From contig DASYAI010000056.1 in NCBI GenBank assembly GCA_036501425.1, forward strand, positions 62,001 through 126,000: a stretch of 64,000 nt of DNA, written 5' to 3'. This document shows positions 23,942-32,157 of the stretch, in pieces. The DNA comes from DATKRB01 sp036501425. Its GTDB lineage: Bacteria > Actinomycetota > Acidimicrobiia > Acidimicrobiales > RAAP-2. Position 1 is the stretch's first letter. Each line of letters starts with the position of its first letter. The position numbers and the translations under genes were made by a program. Below the pieces are notes generated by a model, which did no database searches, had not been told where the DNA came from, and saw nothing but the letters and a program-made list of their open reading frames with translations.

Positions 23942-25452
23942 GACCGCTCGCCGGCCTCGGCCAGGGCGCTCAGCTCGTCGCGCAGCACCCGGCGGAGCAG
24001 CTTGCCGGTCTCGTTGTAGGGCAGCTCGTCGCGGAACTCGATCTCGTGCGGGGTGCGCGAGGAGCGCAGCCGGTCCTTGACCCAGGTCCGCAGCTCGTCG
24101 GCCGACACGTCCTGGCCCGGGGCGAGGACGATCGCCGCCGCCACGTGCTCCCCCCACTCCTGGTCGGGAACGCCGACGACCGCCGCCTCCTCGACCGCCG
24201 GGTGGCTGAGGAGCACCTCCTCGATCTCGCCCGGCGAGAGGTTCTCGGCGCCCCGCACGATGACGTCGTCGAGCCGGCCGTCCACGTAGAGATAGCCGTG
24301 CTCGTCGAGCCATCCGGCGTCGCGGGTCCGGAACCACCCGCCCTCGGCCTTGTCGTCGCGGTCGAGGTACTCGCCGCTCACCTGCTCGCCGCGCACCCAG
24401 ATCTCCCCCGGCTCGCCGGCCGACAGCACCTCGCCGGTCAGCGCGTCGCGGATCTCGAGCTCGAGCGTGTGGATCGGCTGTCCCACCGACCCCAGCCGGC
24501 GGCGGACCGACGGGTCCTCCGAGGCGATCGCCACCCGGTGGTCCTCGGGGGTCAGCACGGCCACGGTCGAGCTCGTCTCGGTGAGGCCGTACGCGTTCAC
24601 GAAGTTGGTGTCGGGGAGCAGCTCGAGGGCCCGCTCGATGACCGGCACCGGCATCCGGCCCCCGCCGTAGGAGATCGACCGCAGGGACGGCAGCCGCTCG
24701 CCGCTCTGCTCGAGCACGTCGAGGATCCGGCCGAGCATCGTCGGAACCACCATGGCCTGGGTGATGCCCTCCTCGCGCACGGTCTTGACCCAGGACTCGG
24801 GATCGAACGCGGTCAGGTAGAACAGCCGGCGGCCGCCGTAGATGGAGGTCAGGATCACCATGAGACCGGCGATGTGGTACGGCGGCACGCTGACGAGGGT
24901 GGCCTCGTCCTCGTCCGCGCCGACGAACTCCACCGTGCCGAGGACGTAGGAGCACAGGTTTGTGTGCCGGAGCACCGCGCCCTTGGGCTCGCCGGTGGTA
25001 CCGCTCGTGAAGAGCAGCACGGCGACGTCCTCGGTGGCCTCCTCCTCGTAGGGGCTGAGCCCGGGATCGTCGAGCGCGGCGAGAAAGTCGTCCCGCTCCA
25101 CCAGCTCGATCCCGTCGATCGACCCGACCCGTTCGGCGACGCCGGGGTCGACGACCACCACCGCCGGGGCGATGCGCCGGAGGATGGCCTGCAGGCGGTC
25201 GTCGGCCAACCGGAAGTTCAGCGGGACGAACGGCAGCCCGGCGATGGAGCTCGCGAGCAAGGTCAGCGGCACGACCTCCGAGTTGCCGGCGATCAGCCCG
25301 AACCGCTCCCCGTCACGACGGTGGACCCACGATGCGGCGAGCCGGGCCTTGCGCAGCAGCTCTTCGACGCTCAGCCCCCCGTGCTTGGAGCCGACGACGG
25401 GCCGATCCCCCAGCGCGTCGCCGGCCATCTCCACCAACAGCGAGATCCTCAC
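23938..25452 (-). CDS. AMP-dependent acyl-CoA ligase heading the mycofactocin operon
   Basis: Class I adenylate-forming enzyme of 504 residues. Motifs are FTSGTTGEPKGA, AYGLTETSS, WFRTRDAGW and the catalytic lysine in YNETGKLLRR. The substrate is unknown. The GTG at 25452 follows an AAGGAG site, rejecting a 21-codon extension. Its stop is overlapped by the mftA start, so it is the first gene of the mycofactocin transcript. A CoA ligase is not a classical mft gene. It could act on acids produced when alcohols are oxidised by mycofactocin-dependent enzymes; this is inferred. Confidence 0.88.
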   Translation of the reverse strand: MRISLLVEMAGDALGDRPVVGSKHGGLSVEELLRKARLAASWVHRRDGERFGLIAGNSEVVPLTLLASSIAGLPFVPLNFRLADDRLQAILRRIAPAVVVVDPGVAERVGSIDGIELVERDDFLAALDDPGLSPYEEEATEDVAVLLFTSGTTGEPKGAVLRHTNLCSYVLGTVEFVGADEDEATLVSVPPYHIAGLMVILTSIYGGRRLFYLTAFDPESWVKTVREEGITQAMVVPTMLGRILDVLEQSGERLPSLRSISYGGGRMPVPVIERALELLPDTNFVNAYGLTETSSTVAVLTPEDHRVAIASEDPSVRRRLGSVGQPIHTLELEIRDALTGEVLSAGEPGEIWVRGEQVSGEYLDRDDKAEGGWFRTRDAGWLDEHGYLYVDGRLDDVIVRGAENLSPGEIEEVLLSHPAVEEAAVVGVPDQEWGEHVAAAIVLAPGQDVSADELRTWVKDRLRSSRTPHEIEFRDELPYNETGKLLRRVLRDELSALAEAGERS

Positions 25453-25863
25453 TTCGACCAGGCTCCTTCGATGCTGTCCGGGGCCGGCGGCCCAGGACCC
25501 TCTTCGGCGTGACACCGGGCCGTCCGTCTGACGGCACTTCCGGCACCCCTGCCCCTTCGAACAGCTCCACCTTCGTGTTGAGGGCTCTCCCAGCGCAACC
25601 CGGCCGCGACGTGGCGTCCGACAACCTTAACGACTCGCGACCCGGAGTGTGGAACCCGCCGGCGGGGTGTCAGCGCGCTCGACCTGCTCGAACAGCCCGC
25701 GCGGCGGCGCCACGGCTCGATCCCGGCACGGGTCCCACCGGTCCCACGGGTCGCCGGCGGCGGGCGGCGGTCGCCACCGAATGACCCGGCCCCCCGGCGG
25801 CGAAGAGGTCCGGACGGCCCAGCGGGTCGTGTGCCCGGACCAGCGCGGACCTACCATGCGGCC
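25453..25863. other. Non-coding spacer between divergent operons
   Basis: This is the only gene-free stretch above 300 bp. It must hold the promoters for the mycofactocin operon (leftward) and the enoyl-CoA hydratase gene (rightward). An AT-richer island at 25620-25632 (ACAACCTTAACGA) is the most likely leftward -10 area, reading TTAAGG on the minus strand. No convincing operator palindrome, RNA gene or small coding sequence was found; short reading frames here lack ribosome sites and recognisable content. Confidence 0.5.
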
Positions 25864-27027
25864 ATGCCCGACCAGGCCGAGACGGCGCCAAAGGCCGACG
25901 CCGTGCCGGAGGCCGACGCCGTGCCACGGGGTGCCCGGTGGCTGACCCCGCTCGAGCTGCGCCACCAGCTGGGCCGGCCCGAATGGCTGGAGGCGGCGGT
26001 CACCGGGGACGAGTCCCCGCTGGTGGTGGTGGACATGTCGGCTCCGGACGCCAACCAGCTGCCGGGGGGCGCCCCGGCGCCGCTGCCCGGAGGGGCGGTC
26101 CCCTGGCGGATCGTGGTCGGGGTGGCCGACGAGGCGCGGCCCGACGTCCCGATCGGGATCTTCGACGCGCTCTTGTGCAGCGGCCCGGCCCGGCCGGGGT
26201 GGACCCAGGTCGAGGACGTGGCGGCCGCGCTCGACTCGTTCGCCCGGACGTGCGCCACCGCGCCCCGGGCCGCGTGCACCCTGACCCAGCTCCTGCGACT
26301 GAACGAGCAGCTACCCACGGCCGAGGCCACCCTGAGCGAGTCACTGGCCTACTCGATGCTGTTGTCGGGCCCCGAGTTCGCCGCCTGGCTGGCGGCTCGG
26401 CGCCCGATGACCTACCGGCCGGTGCCCGAGCCGGTCGAGGTGGGCAGCGACGGCGACGTCGTCACGCTGACCTTCAACCGTCCCGAGGTGCGCAACGCCT
26501 ACGACTCGGCCACCCGCGACCGGCTGGTCGATGTCCTTCGTGCCCTGGCCGCCCTGCCCTCGTGCCCCCCGGTCCGCCTGGCGGGCCGGGGGCCGACCTT
26601 CTGCAGCGGGGGCGACCTCAGCCAGTTCGGGACCACCGCGGACCCGGTCACCGCCCACGCGGTGCGAAGCAGCCGGCTGCCCGGGCTGCTGCTCCGGGCG
26701 GTCGGGGCCACGGCGTGGGTGCACGGCAGCTGTGTGGGTGCGGGCATCGAGCTGCCCGCCTTCTGCCCGCTGGTGGTGGCGGCGCCGGGGACCACGTTCC
26801 GGCTGCCCGAAGTGCCGATGGGGCTGGTGCCCGGAGCGGGCGGCACGGCCAGCATCGTGCGGCGGGTGGGGCGCCACCGCACCGCGTTCATGGCCCTGGC
26901 GGCGACGCCGGTCGATACCACCACAGCCCTCGAGTGGGGCCTGGTCGACGCGGTGCGCGAGCTGCCCGGCGTCGGCAACGGTCCACTCCCGCCGGGAGGG
27001 ACCACCGGGTCGGCCCCCGGCGCCTAG
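25864..27027 (+). CDS. Enoyl-CoA hydratase/isomerase-family protein
   Basis: Crotonase-fold protein of 387 residues. The fold begins near residue 195 (VVTLTFNRPEVRNAYD) after a long N-terminal region without a recognised domain. The oxyanion-hole segments are FCSGGDLSQFG and HGSCVGAGIELPAFC. The usual catalytic acidic residue lies in the LPEVPMGLVPGAGG segment. The substrate is unknown. The ATG at 25864 gives a low-complexity 20-residue leader. It is convergent with the aldo/keto reductase. Confidence 0.8.
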   Translation: MPDQAETAPKADAVPEADAVPRGARWLTPLELRHQLGRPEWLEAAVTGDESPLVVVDMSAPDANQLPGGAPAPLPGGAVPWRIVVGVADEARPDVPIGIFDALLCSGPARPGWTQVEDVAAALDSFARTCATAPRAACTLTQLLRLNEQLPTAEATLSESLAYSMLLSGPEFAAWLAARRPMTYRPVPEPVEVGSDGDVVTLTFNRPEVRNAYDSATRDRLVDVLRALAALPSCPPVRLAGRGPTFCSGGDLSQFGTTADPVTAHAVRSSRLPGLLLRAVGATAWVHGSCVGAGIELPAFCPLVVAAPGTTFRLPEVPMGLVPGAGGTASIVRRVGRHRTAFMALAATPVDTTTALEWGLVDAVRELPGVGNGPLPPGGTTGSAPGA

Positions 27028-27029
27028 GG

Positions 27030-27044
27030 GGTCGGGGGCCGACC
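27030..27044. terminator. Bidirectional hairpin between convergent genes
   Basis: GGTCGG (27030-27035), GGG, CCGACC (27039-27044) is a perfect six-bp stem with a three-base loop. It starts three bases after the enoyl-CoA hydratase stop and ends three bases before the aldo/keto reductase stop. There is no T-tract, so it may only help termination or protect 3' ends. Confidence 0.5.
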
Positions 27045-27046
27045 GC

Positions 27047-27973
27047 TCAGGAGCGACCCGCCGCCAGTGCGTCGACCTCGCTGACCTCGTCGGCGCTCAG
27101 CTGCCAGGCGACGGCGGCCACGTTCGCCCGGACCTGCTCGGGCCGGGTGGCGCCGGCGATCACCGACGCCACGACCGGCTTGGCCGCCAGCCAGGCGATC
27201 GCCAGGTCGAGGATCGTGTGGTCGCGCTCGGCCGCCCAGGCCGACAAGCGGTCCACCAGGTCGAAATTGGCGTCGCTCAACAGGCCCGAGGCCCGGTCGC
27301 CCCACCGCTGGAGGCGGGTGCCCTCGGGTGGTGCCTCGCCCCGGGTGTACTTGCCGGTGAGCAGCCCGCTCGCGAGGGGGAAGAACGGGAGGTAGGCGAG
27401 GCCCGAGCGCTCGCACGCCGGGATCGCCTCGGCCTCGTCGTCCCGTTGGAGCAGGTTGTACTGGTTCTGGACGCTGACGAAGCGCGCCGCGCCGCCCGCC
27501 ACCGCCGCCTCGGCCTCGGCCAGCTGGGCCGCCGAGAAGTTCGAGCAGCCGATCTCGAGCACCTTGCCCGCACGGACCAGCTCGTCGAGGGCGGCGAGGG
27601 TGTCCCCGATCGGGGTGGAGGGGTCCGGCCGGTGGAGCTGGTAGAGGTCGATCCGGTCGGTGCCGAGACGGGTCAGGCTTCGCTCGGCCGCCTGGCGCAC
27701 GTAGTCGGGCGCGGCCCCGCCCTTGCCGTCGGGGCCCACCGGGCTACCGAACTTGGTGGCCACGACCACCTGGTCCCGACGGGCGCCCAATGCCCGACCC
27801 AGCCGCTCCTCGCTCTCCCCATAGGAGTCGGCGGTGTCGAAGAAGTTGATACCGGCGTCGATCGCCGCGTCGACCACCGGGCCGACCGCGTCGGCGGCCA
27901 TGCCGAAGCCGAAGTTGTTGGTGCCCAGGCCCACCAGCGAGACCTCGAGCGAGCCGATCTTCCGAGTGTCCAT
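27047..27973 (-). CDS. Aldo/keto reductase
   Basis: NADP-type oxidoreductase of 308 residues with a TIM barrel. Catalytic Asp and Tyr lie in FFDTADSYGESEERLGRAL, Lys in VVVATKFG and the His region in DLYQLHRPD. The C-terminal IAGATRPEQVRAN is a cofactor-binding segment. It belongs to the broad YajO/YghZ-like group and its substrate cannot be named. The ATG at 27973 fits the family N-terminus, MDTRKIGSLEVSLVGLGT. Confidence 0.93.
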   Translation of the reverse strand: MDTRKIGSLEVSLVGLGTNNFGFGMAADAVGPVVDAAIDAGINFFDTADSYGESEERLGRALGARRDQVVVATKFGSPVGPDGKGGAAPDYVRQAAERSLTRLGTDRIDLYQLHRPDPSTPIGDTLAALDELVRAGKVLEIGCSNFSAAQLAEAEAAVAGGAARFVSVQNQYNLLQRDDEAEAIPACERSGLAYLPFFPLASGLLTGKYTRGEAPPEGTRLQRWGDRASGLLSDANFDLVDRLSAWAAERDHTILDLAIAWLAAKPVVASVIAGATRPEQVRANVAAVAWQLSADEVSEVDALAAGRS

Positions 27974-28040
27974 CGGGTCGGTTTAGCACAGCTCCCGGCG
28001 GCCGATGCCGGGCGGCACCAGCGAAAGTAGGGTCGACGGT

Positions 28041-29051
28041 GTGCCGGTCGGAGAGCGCGTCGTGGAGATCGCCGGCCGTTCGGTCCCGGTCTCGAACCCG
28101 GGCAAGGTGTACTTCGCCGACCTGGGCGCCACCAAGGGCGAACTTGTGGACTACTACCTCGCCGTAGAGGCGACTCTGTTGGCGTCGACCCGGGGCCGCC
28201 CGGCGCTGCTCGAGCGCTACCCCGACGGCGCCGGGGGCAAGTCGTTCTTCCAGAAGCGGGTGCCCAGGGGGGCGCCGGACTGGCTCCAGACGACCGTGGT
28301 GGCGACGCCCAACGGCACCACCTCCAACGCCCTGGTGCTCGCCGACGCCGCCCACCTCCTGTGGGCGGTGAACCTCGGGTGCCTCGGCCTGCACCTGTGG
28401 GCCCACCTCGCCGCCGACCCCTCCCACGCCGACGAGCTGCGGGTCGACCTCGACCCCCAGCCCGGGACCGACTTCGACGACGTCCGCCGGGCGGCGGCGG
28501 TGACCCGCCGGCTGCTCGAGGAACTGGGCCTGACGGCGTACCCCAAGACCACCGGCAATCGGGGCATCCACGTCTACGTCCGCCTCGAGCCCCGCTGGGA
28601 CAGCTTCGCCGTCCGGGCGGCGGCGGTGGCCCTCGCTCGAGAGCTCGAGCGCCGTCACCCGTCGCTGGTCACCGCCAACTGGTGGAAGGAGGAGCGGGGC
28701 GCCAAGGTGTTCGTCGACTTCAACCAGAACGCGCCCCACCGGACGGTGTTCGGTGCCTGGTTCGCCCGGCCCCGCCCGGGCGGGCAGGTCTCCACCCCCT
28801 TCGCCTGGGACGAGCTGGACGCGGTCGATCCCGAGCAGCTGACCATCCGCAGCGTGCCCGACCGGCTGCGGGCCCAGGGCGATCCGTGGGCGGCGATGCC
28901 CGGGGACCCCCAGTCGCTCGATCCCCTCCTCGAGCTGGCAGCGCGCGATCGGGCCGCCGGGCTTCCCGACGCGCCGTGGCCACCCGAGTACCCCAAGCAA
29001 CCCGACGAGCCCCCCCGGGTGGCGCCGAGCCGGGCCCGTCACGAGCCCTAG
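28041..29051 (+). CDS. LigD-type DNA polymerase (stand-alone primase/polymerase domain)
   Basis: Archaeo-eukaryotic primase-fold polymerase of 336 residues as found in bacterial end-joining LigD. The metal-binding motif is VDLDPQPGTDFDDV, and KTTGNRGIHVYV and WWKEERGAKVFVDFNQN are further conserved blocks. No ligase or nuclease domain is fused. The GTG at 28041 fits family N-termini; an ATG at 28005 is the alternative. It begins a rightward run with a PHP protein and an ATP-dependent ligase, so the LigD activities are split over separate genes. No Ku gene is in the window. Confidence 0.88.
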   Translation: MPVGERVVEIAGRSVPVSNPGKVYFADLGATKGELVDYYLAVEATLLASTRGRPALLERYPDGAGGKSFFQKRVPRGAPDWLQTTVVATPNGTTSNALVLADAAHLLWAVNLGCLGLHLWAHLAADPSHADELRVDLDPQPGTDFDDVRRAAAVTRRLLEELGLTAYPKTTGNRGIHVYVRLEPRWDSFAVRAAAVALARELERRHPSLVTANWWKEERGAKVFVDFNQNAPHRTVFGAWFARPRPGGQVSTPFAWDELDAVDPEQLTIRSVPDRLRAQGDPWAAMPGDPQSLDPLLELAARDRAAGLPDAPWPPEYPKQPDEPPRVAPSRARHEP

Positions 29052-29057
29052 GTGCCG

Positions 29058-30074
29058 ATGGACCCCGCCGACGCCCTGCGACGTATCGCCTACCTGCTCG
29101 AGCGCGACCGCGCCGAGGGCTACAAGGTGCGGGCCTTTCGCCGGGCGGCCGAGGCGATCGGTGATCTCGCTCCGGGCCGGCTGGCCGAGCTGGCAGCGGC
29201 CGGGCGCCTGACCAGCATCGCGGGGGTCGGGGCGTCCACCGCGGCGGTCGTCGCCGAGGCGCTGGCCGGCGCCGTGCCGGGCTACCTGCAGGCCTTGGAG
29301 GGGGCGGACCGGCCCCGGGCCGACGGCGCCGTGCTCGACCTGCTCGACGCGGTGATGGGCGACTGCCACAGCCACTCGGACTGGTCCGACGGCGCCAACA
29401 CCATCCGCGAGATGGCCGAAACGGCCCGGTCGCTCGGACGACGGTACCTGGTCCTGACCGACCACAGCCCCCGGCTGACGGTGGCCCACGGGCTGGACGC
29501 GGCCCGGCTGACCGAGCAGCTCGGGGTGGTGCGGGCGCTGAACGACGACCTGGCGCCGTTCCGGCTCCTGACCGGCATCGAGGTCGACGTGCTGGAGGAC
29601 GGCCGCCTCGACCAGACCGACGACCTGCTGGGCGAGCTGGACCTGGTGGTGGCGAGCGCCCACTCCAAGCTGCGCATGGACGCCGAGGCGATGACACGGC
29701 GGCTGGTGGCCGCGGTCGAGAGCCCCCACACCGACGTCCTGGGCCACTGCACGGGGCGGATCATCGTCGGTCGGGGCCGCCCACCGTCGACCTTCGACGC
29801 CGACGAGGTGTTCGCGGCGTGCGCCCGCACGGGCACCGCGGTGGAGATCAACTCCCGCCCCGAGCGCCAGGACCCGCCCCAGGACCTGCTCGAACTGGCG
29901 GTCGGTCACGGCTGCCTGTTCGCCATCGACACCGACGCCCACGCCCCGGGGCAGCTCGAGTGGCTGGTGACCGGGTGCCAGAAGGCGGTGGACGCGGGGG
30001 TCCCGCCCGAGCGGGTGGTCAACACCTGGCCGGTCGACGAGCTGCTGGCCTGGACCGGCCGGGGTGGTCGGTGA
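29058..30074 (+). CDS. PHP-domain protein, PolX C-terminal-like
   Basis: Protein of 338 residues. Helix-hairpin-helix-like repeats come first (about 1-75; ALRRIAYLLE, SIAGVGASTAAVVAEAL), then a PHP phosphoesterase domain with DCHSHSDWSDG, LTDHSP, GIEVDVLEDG, ASAHSK, GHCTG and IDTDAHA, a full set of metal ligands. This is the layout of bacterial PolX without its polymerase domain, and suggests a DNA-repair nuclease. A GTG at 29052 directly after the polymerase stop is an equally possible start. The gene overlaps the ligase gene by four bases. Confidence 0.85.
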   Translation: MDPADALRRIAYLLERDRAEGYKVRAFRRAAEAIGDLAPGRLAELAAAGRLTSIAGVGASTAAVVAEALAGAVPGYLQALEGADRPRADGAVLDLLDAVMGDCHSHSDWSDGANTIREMAETARSLGRRYLVLTDHSPRLTVAHGLDAARLTEQLGVVRALNDDLAPFRLLTGIEVDVLEDGRLDQTDDLLGELDLVVASAHSKLRMDAEAMTRRLVAAVESPHTDVLGHCTGRIIVGRGRPPSTFDADEVFAACARTGTAVEINSRPERQDPPQDLLELAVGHGCLFAIDTDAHAPGQLEWLVTGCQKAVDAGVPPERVVNTWPVDELLAWTGRGGR

Positions 30075-31252
30075 CCCCCGAGCCGGGGACCAACGGGTCG
30101 GGGGGCGATCCGGTGGCGCCGGCGGCCGGCGGGGATCCGGTGGCGCCACCGGTGGCGCCGATGCTGGCCAAGCCGGCCCGCGAGCTGCCGCGGGGCCCGG
30201 GCTTCCTCTACGAGCCGAAGTGGGACGGCTTCCGCTGCATCGTGTTCCGCACCGCCGGCGGGGTCGAGCTGGGGAGCCGCAACGAACGGCCCCTCACCCG
30301 CTACTTCCCCGAGCTCGTGGCGGCCATGGGGGCCGCCCTGCCGCCGGGCTGCGTGATCGACGGGGAGATCGTGGTGCCCGGGCCCTCCGGCCTGGACTTC
30401 GACGCCCTCAGCCAGCGCATCCATCCGGCCCAGCGACGGATCGACGAGTTGGCGGCCGCCACGCCGGCGTCGTTCGTCGCCTTCGACCTGCTGGCATCCG
30501 GCGGCCGGGACCTGCGGGGCGAGCCGCTCGCCGAGCGGCGCCGGCAGCTGGTGACCCTGCTGGCCGGCGTGGGGCCGCCGATCCACCTCACGCCGGCGAC
30601 CGAGGACCTCGAGGTGGCCGCCGGCTGGTTCGCCCGCTTCGAAGGCGCCGGGCTCGACGGCGTGGTCGCCAAGGACCAGGCCCTGACCTACCAGCCCGGC
30701 AAGCGGGTCATGGTCAAGGTGAAGCACGAGCGGACGGCCGACTGCGTGGTGGGCGGGTTCCGGACCCACAAGGACGGTCGGGGCGTCGGCTCGCTGCTCC
30801 TCGGGCTCCACGACGCCGCCGGCGTCCTGCACCACGTCGGGGTGGCCTCGGGGTTCAGCGTGGCCCGCCGGCTCGAGTTGGTGGGCGAGGTCGAGCCGTA
30901 CCGCACGGGGACCGAGGCCCACCCCTGGCTGCTGCGCTTCGCCTCGACCCCCGGGGGCGCCGGGCCGGCGGGCGGCCCGGGCGGCGGCGACCCCGCCGGG
31001 GGCGGCGGCCCGGCGGCCCGGGTGCCGGGGGGCCAGAGCCGGTGGACCGGGGGCAAGGACCTGAGCTGGACCCCCCTGCGGCCCGAGCTCGTCTGCGAGG
31101 TCGCCTACGACCACCTGCAGGGCGACCGGTTCCGGCACGCCACCAGCTTCCGGCGCTGGCGGCCCGACCGCGACGCTCCCTCGTGCACCTACGCCCAGCT
31201 GGAGGCGCCGGTGCCCCTCGAGCTGGCCGAGGTGTTCGCGGCCGGCGACTAG
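30071..31252 (+). CDS. ATP-dependent DNA ligase (LigC/LigD type)
   Basis: Ligase of 393 residues. The nucleotidyltransferase motif I is EPKWDGFR with the AMP-accepting lysine, motif III is FVAFDLLA, motif IV LDGVVAKD and motif V VMVKVKHERTADCVVGG. An OB-fold C-terminal domain follows, interrupted by a Gly/Pro/Ala-rich linker of about 35 residues (about 295-330). The GTG at 30071 overlaps the PHP gene stop. The TAG stop shares its CTAG with the stop of the convergent nuclease. Confidence 0.92.
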   Translation: MTPEPGTNGSGGDPVAPAAGGDPVAPPVAPMLAKPARELPRGPGFLYEPKWDGFRCIVFRTAGGVELGSRNERPLTRYFPELVAAMGAALPPGCVIDGEIVVPGPSGLDFDALSQRIHPAQRRIDELAAATPASFVAFDLLASGGRDLRGEPLAERRRQLVTLLAGVGPPIHLTPATEDLEVAAGWFARFEGAGLDGVVAKDQALTYQPGKRVMVKVKHERTADCVVGGFRTHKDGRGVGSLLLGLHDAAGVLHHVGVASGFSVARRLELVGEVEPYRTGTEAHPWLLRFASTPGGAGPAGGPGGGDPAGGGGPAARVPGGQSRWTGGKDLSWTPLRPELVCEVAYDHLQGDRFRHATSFRRWRPDRDAPSCTYAQLEAPVPLELAEVFAAGD

Positions 31253-32157
31253 GGGGCGGCGGGCGCGGTCCGGCCCCGGGCGAGCGCGGCGGCCCGGTCG
31301 AAGAGCCCCGGATCCCCGAGGCGCCGGCTCACCTCGTCGAAGGTCGCCTGCGGCCCCCGCCACCGCAGCCCCTCCACCGACCCCACGAGCGAGCGGTCCA
31401 CCCGCAACGTGGCCAGGTCCAAGAACCGCCGGGCGAGCTGGCGCTCCTCCGCCAGCCGGGCGGCCAGCTTGGGCGCGCCCCGCAGGCTCTGGCGCACGGC
31501 CGGCGCCCACGCCGCCACGTCGTCGGGCACGGCGTCGAGGTGCTCGTAGTGGGCCAGCACCGTGGCCGCCGAGCGCTTCCCCCAGCCGGCGAGCCCAGGG
31601 AACCCGTCGGCGCTGTCGCCCACCAGGGCCAGCCAGTCGGGGATCGAGGCGGGCGAGACGCCGAACTTGGCCCGCACTGCGTCCTCGTCGTAGAGCGCTC
31701 CGGTGCGCCGGTCGAGCTGGACCACCCTGTCGGCCACCACGCACTGCGCGAGATCCTTGTCCGGGGTGCAGATCACCACCTGGTCCACCGTCGGGTCGTC
31801 GCCGGTCACCGCGGCGGCCGACGCCAACGCGTCGTCCGCCTCGAGCTCGACCATCGGCCAGACCGTGACCCCGAGCGCGCCCAGCGCCGCCTCGAGGAGC
31901 GGGAACTGGCCCAGCAGCACCGGGTCGACGCCCTCGCCCGTCTTGTACCCCGGCCACAGGGCGTTGCGGAAGGACTCGATCACGTGATCGGTGGCCACGC
32001 CGAGGTGGGTCACCCCGTCCCCCAGCATCGACAGGACCGACAGGACGACGCCCCGCACCGCCGCCACCTCCTCGCCGTCCGGACCTCCCCGGGAGGGCTG
32101 GCCGAAGAACTGCCGGAACAGCTCGTAGGTGCCGTCGAGGAGGTGGACCCGGTTCAC
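31249..32157 (-). CDS. 5'-3' exonuclease/flap endonuclease-like protein
   Basis: FEN/PIN-fold nuclease of 302 residues resembling the exonuclease domain of DNA polymerase I. Metal ligands are in VHLLDGTYELFR, WPGYK(T) and the acidic cluster ELEADDALAS, with CTPDKDLAQCV and ALVGDSADGFPGL (helix-hairpin-helix) following. The GTG at 32157 overlaps the stop of the upstream MBL gene by four bases. Its partner domains (3'-5' exonuclease, polymerase) are missing. It faces the ligase gene tail to tail. Confidence 0.9.
   Translation of the reverse strand: MNRVHLLDGTYELFRQFFGQPSRGGPDGEEVAAVRGVVLSVLSMLGDGVTHLGVATDHVIESFRNALWPGYKTGEGVDPVLLGQFPLLEAALGALGVTVWPMVELEADDALASAAAVTGDDPTVDQVVICTPDKDLAQCVVADRVVQLDRRTGALYDEDAVRAKFGVSPASIPDWLALVGDSADGFPGLAGWGKRSAATVLAHYEHLDAVPDDVAAWAPAVRQSLRGAPKLAARLAEERQLARRFLDLATLRVDRSLVGSVEGLRWRGPQATFDEVSRRLGDPGLFDRAAALARGRTAPAAP

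Noticed and set aside
25627..25965. A 112-codon minus-strand frame in the mycofactocin/enoyl-CoA hydratase spacer
   Set aside because: It overlaps the start of the hydratase gene, has no recognisable motif and no ribosome site.
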